Shown here: in pieces, positions 17,586 through 26,100 of the stretch
How positions within the stretch are numbered: the stretch's first letter is position 1
How the letters are laid out: each line of letters begins with the position of its first letter
Position numbers and translations under genes: made by a program
NCBI RefSeq assembly: GCF_010119975.1
Contig: NZ_CP048222.1
Coordinates: 1,633,501 to 1,697,500, forward strand
DNA length: 64,000 nt
Source: Rhodocytophaga rosea
GTDB lineage: Bacteria > Bacteroidota > Bacteroidia > Cytophagales > 172606-1
Direction of reading: 5' to 3'
The notes under the pieces: generated by a model
Told to the model about the DNA's origin: nothing
Seen by the model: the letters and a program-made list of their open reading frames with translations, nothing else
Databases searched by the model: none

Positions 17586-18758
17586 ATGAGAGCAAAATTC
17601 TTACCCTCTTTGATATGGCTATTTGCAGCCACAGCTTTTCTTTATTCGTGCCAGAAAGAAGATATTCTGCTAACACCAGCTGCTACCCAACCCGAAACTT
17701 TTCAGGTAGAAGAAGCTTTCTCAGGAGAAACTGGCAAGATTGAAGAGGGTATATTATTTGGCACGCCCATATCTTATAGCAAGATTGGGAATCAAATGGT
17801 TTTCCAGGGAGATATTCTCTTAACTCAGGAACAATTGTCGGTCAATGAAACCCCAGGTGCTGCTAATGGACGGACGCAAGGCACAGGCCGTTCGCTACAG
17901 GAATACAGATGGTCGAATAAAATAGTGTATTATACCATTGATCCTGATCTGCCCAACCAGCAACGGGTGAAAGATGCAATTACGCACTGGCAAGCGAATT
18001 CCCCGATCAAGTTTGTGTTGCGTACTACCCAGCCTGACTTTGTTACCTTCACCACAGGGTCAGGCTGTTCATCGTATGTCGGGAAACTTGGGGGCGAACA
18101 ATATGTATTTCTTGCGCTATCCTGTACTACTGGTAATGTCATTCATGAAATTGGCCATACCGTTGGATTATGGCATGAGCAAACCAGGGTAGACCGGGGA
18201 AAATATATCAAAATTCTATGGAATAATATTTCTGAAGGGTATGAGCAAAACTTTTCTACCTACACTGAATTAGGCTCCGATGGATTCGACCATGGTACGC
18301 TTGACTTTGGTTCTATTATGATGTATCCATCTAATGCATTCTCCATGAACGGGAAGCCTACCATTACTAAATTAGATGGTTCTACTTTTACAGCGCAACG
18401 CAATGCACTTTCTGCGGGTGATATCGCTATTATTAAAGTAATGTATCCGGTACCTGTAACAACCAGTACTGACTTATGGAATCAATATAAGGCTTACATA
18501 GCAAACAAAACTATTAAAGGAACAGGCACTGGCAAAAAAGCGGAGGATAATCTGAAAAAATTCATCAGCATGCTCGACAATGCCAGGAAACAGCTCGACA
18601 AAAAAAATACAACGGCTGCCTGTGCCCAGCTTACCAACGCCCAAAAGCATATTCATACTGGCGGCAAACTTAAGCCTGATCATTTTATTACAGGAACTAA
18701 TGCAGGAAAGGTATATGAACTAATCAATCAGGTGAAGAAAAAGATAGGTTGCAAGTAA
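17586..18758 (+). CDS. Astacin-family (M12A) metalloprotease lipoprotein with FIMAH domain
   Basis: The 390-residue precursor has a lipoprotein signal ending at the Cys of 'FLYSCQKED'. A pro-region of about 85 residues precedes the astacin domain, which contains HEIGHTVGLWHE (H187, H191 and H197 bind zinc; E188 is catalytic) and the Met-turn SIMMY (243-247, with the Tyr ligand). The C-terminal 95 residues ('YKAYIANKTIKG...AEDNLKKFISMLDNARKQLDKKN...AQLTNAQKHI') match the helical FIMAH-type domain found in secreted Bacteroidota proteins. It probably acts at the cell surface as an endopeptidase. A terminator follows directly. Confidence 0.92.
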   Translation: MRAKFLPSLIWLFAATAFLYSCQKEDILLTPAATQPETFQVEEAFSGETGKIEEGILFGTPISYSKIGNQMVFQGDILLTQEQLSVNETPGAANGRTQGTGRSLQEYRWSNKIVYYTIDPDLPNQQRVKDAITHWQANSPIKFVLRTTQPDFVTFTTGSGCSSYVGKLGGEQYVFLALSCTTGNVIHEIGHTVGLWHEQTRVDRGKYIKILWNNISEGYEQNFSTYTELGSDGFDHGTLDFGSIMMYPSNAFSMNGKPTITKLDGSTFTAQRNALSAGDIAIIKVMYPVPVTTSTDLWNQYKAYIANKTIKGTGTGKKAEDNLKKFISMLDNARKQLDKKNTTAACAQLTNAQKHIHTGGKLKPDHFITGTNAGKVYELINQVKKKIGCK

Positions 18759-18776
18759 CTTCCTTTTGTGAGCCAT

Positions 18777-18816
18777 AAAACCTCATCAGCTATCAAAAAA
18801 GCTAATGAGGTTTTTC
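18777..18816. terminator. Terminator between convergent astacin and SprT-like genes
   Basis: AAAACCTCAT.AGC (18777-18790) pairs with 18801-18814 with one mismatch. T runs follow on the plus strand. It probably serves both converging genes. Confidence 0.8.
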
Positions 18817-18835
18817 CGGTTATAGAAAAAAATCA

Positions 18836-19438
18836 TTACAATTTTTCTACCACTGCCTGCCCGGGAATCAGGTATTGTTTGCCAGATTTTTTCTCCAGGC
18901 AAAGAATCCTGGTACGTTTAAGTGCCCCTTTGGTGAATACTCTGCCTTGCAGGGTAAAATTCTCTCCTACCGCAAGTTCTGTTAAAAAAGTTTGGCTGCC
19001 TGTCAGGTCTGCACTTTGGAGGGCTTTAAGCAAAACAGCATCTGAGCAGGAAGACGCTTTGGGATTAGCCATATAGGCTTGCAATGGCAATAAGATAGAA
19101 GCCGGAAACACGGTTTCGTTCAATATCGGATGCATAAGCTGCTGAAAATTACGTTTCCATTCTTTCCCATGTGGATTTACTTTGCGTTTGTACTGCTGAA
19201 AAGTAAGCAGGTGCGCCACTTCATGAATGTAAGTAACCAGAAAGGAATACGGATTCAGATTTTCATTCACACTAATCTGATGTTTAACAGCCGCAGCAGA
19301 AGAAAAACGGTAATCGCCTAATTTACTGCTTCTGGCCCGGGTAATCCGCAGCTGGAAGCCGTGGGAGAGCCACAGTTGATAGCAATAGTCGGCCGCTGTT
19401 GAGGGGCAAAATTGATAGAATACAGAAAGCAAAGGCAC
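18836..19438 (-). CDS. SprT-like zinc metalloprotease domain protein
   Basis: The 200-residue protein has the zincin motif HEVAH (72-76) in 'YIHEVAHLLTF', followed by 'VNPHGKEWKRNFQQLM', in which H is the probable third ligand. This is the SprT/Spartan arrangement. The C-terminal part is a small basic beta-rich region ending 'KSGKQYLIPGQAVVEKL'. Eukaryotic Spartan clears DNA-protein crosslinks; the role of bacterial SprT proteins is not established. It lies downstream of a small lipoprotein gene that has its own terminator. Confidence 0.85.
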   Translation of the reverse strand: MPLLSVFYQFCPSTAADYCYQLWLSHGFQLRITRARSSKLGDYRFSSAAAVKHQISVNENLNPYSFLVTYIHEVAHLLTFQQYKRKVNPHGKEWKRNFQQLMHPILNETVFPASILLPLQAYMANPKASSCSDAVLLKALQSADLTGSQTFLTELAVGENFTLQGRVFTKGALKRTRILCLEKKSGKQYLIPGQAVVEKL

Positions 19439-19464
19439 AGAAAAGGAAAAGTGTACAGTATATA

Positions 19465-19500
19465 AAAATAAAAAACAGCCGGGAAAATTCCCGGCTGTTT
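19465..19500 (-). terminator. Terminator of the 66-aa lipoprotein gene
   Basis: AAACAGCCGGGAA (19473-19485) pairs perfectly with 19488-19500. A T run follows on the minus strand. Confidence 0.9.
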
Positions 19501-19519
19501 ATAAAAACGTATATTAAAA

Positions 19520-19720
19520 TTAATTTCCGGTTGTATCAGCTGGCATAGAAGTCGTATCAGCCGGTGCAGAGGCTGTGTCAGCTGGCATATCCATGGCAGG
19601 TTCTTCAGCTGGGGCAACAGTGGTAGTATCAGTGTCAGTGGATTCTGTAGTATCAGTACTTGCACAGGATGATACAGCGAACATACCTGCCACCAGGAAT
19701 AAAGCCAATAGTTTTTTCAT
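19520..19720 (-). CDS. Small Thr/Asp/Ala-rich lipoprotein (66 aa)
   Basis: A typical lipoprotein signal (MKKLLALFLVAGMFAVSSC) is followed by only 47 mature residues, almost all T, D, A, P, S, E and M. They include repeated 'PADT(T/A)S' segments. The mature chain is acidic, disordered and probably displayed on the outer membrane. Nothing suggests an enzymatic role. Its own terminator and clean signal make it a real, independently expressed gene. Confidence 0.82.
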   Translation of the reverse strand: MKKLLALFLVAGMFAVSSCASTDTTESTDTDTTTVAPAEEPAMDMPADTASAPADTTSMPADTTGN

Positions 19721-19784
19721 ACAATGAACGGGGTTTAAGTTAAGTGGTAAATATAGTCATTTTTCGAGATTACGCTATAAAAGG

Positions 19785-21092
19785 TTACTTTTTTCTGAAA
19801 ACTACTGCAATTGGAACCCCTTCAAAGTCAAAATGCTCCCGTAATTTATTTTCCAGGTATCTTTCGTAGGCCGGCTGGATATATTGAGGCAAATTACAGA
19901 AAAAGGCAAACACCGGTGTATGGGTAGGTAACTGTGTGATATACTTGATCTTGACAAATTTTCCTTTGATAGCCGGTGGCGGATAATGCTCTATCTCTTT
20001 CAGCATCACATCATTGAGTGATGAGGTAGAAATTTTCTTGGTACGGTTTTCAAATACCTCCACTGCTTTTTCAATCGCCTTAAAAATCCGTTGTTTTTCT
20101 ATAACGGACGTAAAAATGATCGGAAAATAATCCATAGGTGCCAGGCGCTCTAAAATGGTATCAGTGAATTTTTTAGCCGTCGCCTGGTCTTTTTCTACCA
20201 GGTCCCACTTATTAACCATAATCACAATGCCTTTTTTGTTTTTGGCCGCCAGCGAAATAATATTCACATCCTGCGATTCAATGCCCCTGGTGGCATCCAG
20301 CATCACAATACACACATCCGCCTCTTCCAGCGCCTGAATCGTGCGAAGCACCGAATAGAACTCTATATTATCATTCACCTTTGATTTTTTCCGCAAACCT
20401 GCGGTATCTATCAGGATAAATTCCTTGCCAAACGCATTATAATGTGTGTGAATAGAATCTCTGGTGGTGCCGGCAATATCTGTAACAATGCTGCGCTCTT
20501 TACCTAATAATACATTCACAAAAGAAGATTTGCCTACATTAGGCCTTCCTAATACAGCAAACCTGGGAATACCTGCTTCCGGGTTTTCAATGCCTTCATC
20601 GGGAAAATGTTTTACCACCTCATCCAGCAGATCGCCGGTACCTGAGCCATTCTGCGAAGAAATAGGATATACTTCTCCTAATCCAAGGGCATAAAACTCA
20701 CTGCTCATCTGGGCTTTCAGGTTAGTATCGGCTTTGTTTGCCACGACAAATACCGGCTTCTTAGATTTTCGCAAGACAGAAGCAAAATCCTTATCCAGAT
20801 CTGTGAGTCCGGTATCTAAATCTACCATGAATAATACAACAGAAGCCTCTTCAATGGCGATTTCCACCTGCTCGCGTATAGCGCCTTCAAAAATATCATC
20901 TGAGCCTACTACATAGCCGCCAGTATCAATCACCGTAAAAAACTTTCCGGTCCACTCAGCATAGCCATAATGGCGGTCCCTGGTTACCCCGCTTACATCA
21001 TCCATAATCGCCTTCCGGCTTTCAATCAGCCTGTTAAACAAGGTGGATTTACCCACGTTCGGCCTTCCTACAATTGCAACAATATTTGCCAT
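19785..21092 (-). CDS. der: Ribosome-associated GTPase Der (EngA)
   Basis: The 435-residue protein has two tandem Era-like GTPase domains. The first has G1 GRPNVGKST (8-16) and NKAD; the second has GRPNVGKSS (about 182) and NKWD. A C-terminal KH-like domain ends '[11 protein letters not shown]'. Der is an essential GTPase for 50S subunit maturation. It lies downstream of era in the same direction, separated by a spacer that is largely a short tandem repeat. Confidence 0.98.
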   Translation of the reverse strand: MANIVAIVGRPNVGKSTLFNRLIESRKAIMDDVSGVTRDRHYGYAEWTGKFFTVIDTGGYVVGSDDIFEGAIREQVEIAIEEASVVLFMVDLDTGLTDLDKDFASVLRKSKKPVFVVANKADTNLKAQMSSEFYALGLGEVYPISSQNGSGTGDLLDEVVKHFPDEGIENPEAGIPRFAVLGRPNVGKSSFVNVLLGKERSIVTDIAGTTRDSIHTHYNAFGKEFILIDTAGLRKKSKVNDNIEFYSVLRTIQALEEADVCIVMLDATRGIESQDVNIISLAAKNKKGIVIMVNKWDLVEKDQATAKKFTDTILERLAPMDYFPIIFTSVIEKQRIFKAIEKAVEVFENRTKKISTSSLNDVMLKEIEHYPPPAIKGKFVKIKYITQLPTHTPVFAFFCNLPQYIQPAYERYLENKLREHFDFEGVPIAVVFRKK

Positions 21093-21169
21093 ATTTTTTA
21101 TTAATGAATGAATTACAGACTTACTGAAGGTCGGAATAAGTATTTAAAAGAATGGGTGAATAATAAATT

Positions 21170-21297
21170 GTAATTCTGTAATTCTGTAATTCTGTAATTC
21201 TGTAATTCTGTAATTCTGTAATTCTGTAATTCTGTAATTCTGTAATTCTGTAATTCTGTAATTCTGTAATTCTGTAATTCTGTAATTCTGTAATTCT
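21170..21297. repeat. Perfect tandem repeat, 16 copies of an 8-bp unit, between era and der
   Basis: The unit GTAATTCT is repeated exactly 16 times (128 bp) with no substitution. The repeat touches the stop codon of era (CTA on the plus strand at 21296-21298). Because 8 is not a multiple of 3, the minus-strand ORF across it merely cycles through an 8-residue pattern and is not a credible protein. Such arrays change length by slippage. Confidence 0.97.
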
Positions 21298-22195
21298 AAT
21301 TATTATATCCAAATCTATCCAGGGCAGCCGTTTTGGAACGCCAGTCTGGCTCTACTTTTACATGCGTTTCCAGAAAGATTTTCCTGCCAAAGAATGTTTC
21401 CATTTCCTCTCTGGCAGCTATGCCTGTTTTTTTAATAGATTCCCCTTTATGTCCCAGCAGAATAGCCCGCTGACTTTTTCTTTCTACCAGGATTTCGGCC
21501 CGGATCACCAGCATATCTTTTTTCTCTTTAAACTCTGAAACGATTACCTCACAGCTGTAGGGGACTTCTTTTTTATAATTCAGAAAGATCTTTTCGCGGA
21601 TGATTTCAGCAGCAAAGAACCGTTCCGTCTTATCTGTCAGTTCATCTTTGGGGAAATACGCCGGATGTTCAGGCAGATTTTCCTTGATGGCTTCCAGAAT
21701 ACGGCCAGTATTAAATCCTTTCAGGGCAGACACAGCTATTATCTCTTTCGGCTGCAGGCATTGCTGCCAGTACTGCGTTTTTTCAATGACCTGCTCCTGG
21801 GTAGCCAGATCCACTTTATTAATGACCAGGAAAACCGGAACCTGTATATGCTTTAGCTTGGTAATAACATCTTCCTCATTAAACTTTTCAAAAATATCTG
21901 TCACAAATAAAACCACATCTGCATCTTCCAGAGAAGTATGCACAAAGCGCATCATGGATTTATGCAGTTCATATTTGGGCTCAATAATGCCGGGCGTATC
22001 TGAGTACACAATCTGAAAATCATCGCCATTAATTATACCCATGATCCGGTGCCTGGTCGTTTGGGCTTTGGAGGTAATGATCGACAAACGTTCACCCACC
22101 AGGGCATTCATGAGTGTAGATTTACCCACATTCGGCTTTCCGATGATGCTTACAAAACCAGCTTTATGTGTAATATTCTCCATGTAATTAAGCAT
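21296..22195 (-). CDS. era: Ribosome biogenesis GTPase Era
   Basis: The 299-residue protein has the Era GTPase domain (GKPNVGKST; 'DTPGI'; 'NKVD') and a C-terminal KH domain with 'ILVERKSQRAILLGHKGESIKKTG', which binds the 3' end of 16S rRNA. The start could be at 22195 (MLNYMENITHK) or, more likely, at 22183 (MENITHK), which gives the conventional length. The stop codon is embedded in the last unit of the 8-bp tandem repeat, so slippage there could alter the final residues. Confidence 0.97.
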   Translation of the reverse strand: MLNYMENITHKAGFVSIIGKPNVGKSTLMNALVGERLSIITSKAQTTRHRIMGIINGDDFQIVYSDTPGIIEPKYELHKSMMRFVHTSLEDADVVLFVTDIFEKFNEEDVITKLKHIQVPVFLVINKVDLATQEQVIEKTQYWQQCLQPKEIIAVSALKGFNTGRILEAIKENLPEHPAYFPKDELTDKTERFFAAEIIREKIFLNYKKEVPYSCEVIVSEFKEKKDMLVIRAEILVERKSQRAILLGHKGESIKKTGIAAREEMETFFGRKIFLETHVKVEPDWRSKTAALDRFGYNN

Positions 22196-22389
22196 TCGAT
22201 ACTATATTCTTACCCCTTAGCGCTTTATAGCTATTATAGGTTTGGCAATGAATGAATAAATAACTAAAATATAAATAAGGAAAAGGTGTCCCTGCAAAAC
22301 AATTAAAATAAAACCATTCAGAGTCAATAGGATACATGAATTCTGTACTATTGGGCAGGCTTATTTTTATTATTTTTTTGCAAAGGTAC

Positions 22390-22420
22390 TTGTTTTATAC
22401 AAAAAACCCATGTAAGTTTG
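22390..22420 (+). promoter_or_regulatory. Bacteroidota-type promoter of tRNA-fMet
   Basis: TAAGTTTG (22413-22420) matches the -7 consensus TAnnTTTG. TTG at 22390-22392 stands 20 bp upstream as the -33 element. Transcription would begin a few bases before the tRNA at 22436. Confidence 0.75.
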
Positions 22421-22435
22421 CAAACCAATTTATAT

Positions 22436-22508
<73 letters not shown>

Positions 22509-22524
22509 CAAAACAAACCACCAT

Positions 22525-22558
22525 AGCCCTGTAACACGATTCGTTACGGGGCTTTTTG
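22525..22558 (+). terminator. Terminator of tRNA-fMet
   Basis: AGCCCTGTAAC pairs with GTTACGGGGCT (one wobble/mismatch), followed by a T run. Confidence 0.85.
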
Positions 22559-23127
22559 TTTATTGAAATAACACTACTGGGGACAGTTTCAGCTAATACT
22601 ATTCATTAAATATCAACTTATTATTCCAGCTAATTTAAGCTTTATGGTATCTTTACAGATTTAACCCTTTATCTTAAAGTAAATATTGAAGGCAATATCC
22701 AATCTCCTTTAGAATCCCTCTTGAAATTTCCACAAGTTTAAGTACCTATATAAGGTATAAGGAGCTAATAATTTTTCTTTTAAAGGGTAGCTTGATTAGT
22801 AAACACGCTCCTATTGTTATTTACATGGATCTTTCCCAGCCATCCAGAATTTGATTGGATCAATTTACTCCTTGTATACATTAGCCTTATGGGCTGACTT
22901 TCATTTAAGAACTAACCCGAAAATAGAATAACCTTATCTATTAACGGAGCAACCTTGATAATACATCTCACATAGTATTCTTCTCGGTCGCTCTAATATT
23001 AAATCGACATTTCAAAAAATGGAGCAGTCTCTTATGGAATTTTTTCTCCTGCTGCATCTATTAGGTACGGTCGCCACACTAAGAGGCTGCCTTTTCTGGT
23101 TTTCTACTTTAACCCTACCCCTAACCT
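22559..23127. other. Leader/intergenic region upstream of the VIT-TonB receptor fusion
   Basis: No gene is visible in these 569 bp. A long-range inverted repeat, GCAGTCTCTTA (23024-23034) with TAAGAGGCTGC (23080-23090, one G-T pair), would form a stem 38 nt before the start codon. It might be a leader structure. Confidence 0.4.
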
Positions 23128-26100
23128 ATGACAAAATACTACTCCTTGTTATTATTGGCTACATTATTAATTCTATTAAATGTCTATAGCCAAGCTCAGA
23201 TACGCACTGTGAAAGGTACTTTAATGGACCCTCAAAGCGGTACTCCTTTACCTGGAGTGAACATTGTAGTGAAAGGCACTGCACAAGGAACCACTACTGA
23301 CAGTAATGGATACTATGAACTAAAAGCCCCCGTTGGAGCAACTTTAGTGATATCCTACATTGGGTATACCACCCAGGAAGTGATTGTGCCTCCATTAACG
23401 GATCAGGAAACGCAAGCAGAAAAACACTTACAGGCGCAACTGGATTCACTTAAACAAGAGCAGGCAAAAATCAAAACATACCGGCATACCATACCTGACA
23501 GTCCGGAAGATAAAACCCTATCGCCCTACTTTTTTGTACAAAGCGATGACCCTACACTTGATGCAATGCCGCTTCACTCTACTTCGGCAAGCGTAAACAT
23601 CAGTGGGGTTATTGCTGAGATACTTGTTAAGCAAGTGTATATTAACCAAGGGAAAAAATCGTTGGAAGCCGTTTATATCTTTCCTGGATCTACCAGAGCC
23701 GCAGTGTACGGGATGAGTATGCAAGTAGGCAAGCGGCATATTACCGCCAAAATTCAGGAAAAGCAGCAAGCCAGAGAGCAGTACGAACAAGCCATTCATG
23801 CTGGTAAAACCGCCACCCTGCTAGAGCAGAAACGTCCTAATGTATTCCAGATGAACGTAGGAAATATTTTGCCTAATGATACTATTACTGTTGAACTCCG
23901 CTATACCGAACTACTTACGGCTACAGATGGCACCTATGCATTTGTCTATCCAACCGTGGTAGGTCCACATTACTCTGAAACACCAGACGATGCCGCTCAC
24001 ACGGATGAAAAGTGGGTGCAGAATCCATATCTTACTGAAGGCAAGGCTCCAACCTATGATTTTAATCTCACTACAAGGCTCAACGCAGGATTACCCATTC
24101 AAAAAGTATTCTCCCCTTCTCATCAGGTAAACATCACTTTCGCCGATAAAAATACGGCTCAAATCAGCTTAGACCCAACTGAAAAAACTGGTGGGAACCG
24201 TGACTTTGTATTACGCTACCGCTTGCGAGGTGGGCAGGTAGAATCGGGATTATTGCTCCATCCGGGGGAAGAGGAAAACTTTTTCCTGTTGATGATGCAG
24301 CCTCCGGATAAGCCTACGCTGGCACAAATTCCTCCTCGTGAATATGTATTCATTCTGGATGTATCTGGTTCCATGCATGGATTTCCGCTGGATGTATCCA
24401 AGGAGCTCATGCAAAAATTGCTCACCAATATGCGTCCTGAAGACCGCTTCAATGTTATTCTATTTGCCGGAATGAGCAGTATTTTTTCAGAGGATGAGTC
24501 GGTGGAAGCGAATGAAGGCAATATCAGCCGGGCTATTGCTTTTATTAACCGGCAAAAGGGAAGCGGCAGCACCAGTTTACTTCCTGCTTTACAACGAGCC
24601 TTGGCGCTGAAAGGTACAGAAGGATATGCCCGGACATTTGCTTTAATTACCGATGGCTACGTAGATGTAGAGAAACGTGCTTTTGAACTGGTACGACAAC
24701 ATTTAAATGAGGCTAACTTTTTTGCTTTTGGCATTGGCAGTTCTGTTAATCGATATTTAATCGAGGGGCTAGCTCATACTGGGATGGGTGAGCCCTTTTT
24801 TGCCAGTAATGAAAGGGAAGCTCGTAAGGTGGGGAATGAATTTATAGAATTATTGGAACACCCAGTGCTGACAAATATTCAATTGGATTTTGGAGGGCTG
24901 GACGTATATGATGTAGAACCCACCAGTATTCCCGATGTATTTGCAGGGCGGCCCATTATTGTTTTCGGAAAGTATAAGGGCACTGCTCAAGGTACGATTC
25001 GTCTGAATGGGCTTTCCGGACACACGGCTTATACACAAAAGATTGAGATAGCTTCTGCCCGGTCTGATCATAACCAAGCCCTGCGCTATTTATGGGCAAG
25101 AGAGCGGATTAAATACTGGGACGATTATGCCAGTTTTTTCGAAGATAACAGTAGCTACTACAATGCAACAGGTAAAGGTCCTCATACCTCCAAGCTTCAG
25201 CAGAATATAACCCAGCTCGGACTCAAATATAATTTACTTACAGCGTATACCTCTTTCATTGCAGTAGATTCCTTAGTTAGAACTGAAGGGTCTCCTATTG
25301 AAGTCAAGCAACCTTTGCCCTTGCCGCAAGGGGTGAGCAATTACGCCCTATCAGGAGCCATAGCAGGTGTGCAAGTGAGAGGCTTTAGTCCGGTAATGGG
25401 ACTAACCCCTGACATACAATCTCTTAGTGAGGTAGTGGTAACTTGCTATGGAATGCAAACGAAGAAAGATATAACTGCTTCAATAAGCACCATTTCCTCA
25501 AATAATTTTCAGCCTACGCCTAGCGGATCTATTGAACAAACCTTGCAAGGCCGGGTGAGCGGAGTAGTTGCTCAGCAGAACGCAGGTGTACCTGGAGGAA
25601 GTACTTCAGTCAGAATCCGGGGAAATACTTCTTTAGCTTTATCCAACTCACCGCTGTATATAGTGGATGGGATTCGGGTAGATAACAGTGAATCAGGAAA
25701 CGGAACGGGAGGATTCGACAATGCCAACCGCATGAGCGATTTTTCGCTAGGAGAAATTGAATCTATACAAGTAATTAAAGGACCTAGTGCTACTGCCCTG
25801 TATGGAAGCCAGGGAGTAGGGGGTGTAGTAGTTATTACTACGAAGAACTTTCACAATAAGTGGGGAAAATATCCTCAGGTAGCCTTTACTTCTTCCATTT
25901 CTGCCGAGCAAGTCAATCGCTTACCTCAATTGCAAACCGGGTTTGCACAAGGCAGACCTTTGGCAGGCGAACTCAGTTACCAAGCAATAGATGAACCCTT
26001 TAGCTGGGGTCCTAGAATTGCAGATTTAGCAGTATCACCAGATGGGCAAGTAGTTCCTCATGGCTTGAATGCTGGCAGGCCACTTCCAGTTAACCAGCCA

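Noticed and set aside
21121-21312. 63-codon minus-strand ORF of repeating ITELQNYR units
   Set aside because: It is the translation of an 8-bp simple tandem repeat. All three frames of an 8-bp repeat are equivalent, so the frame carries no coding information.
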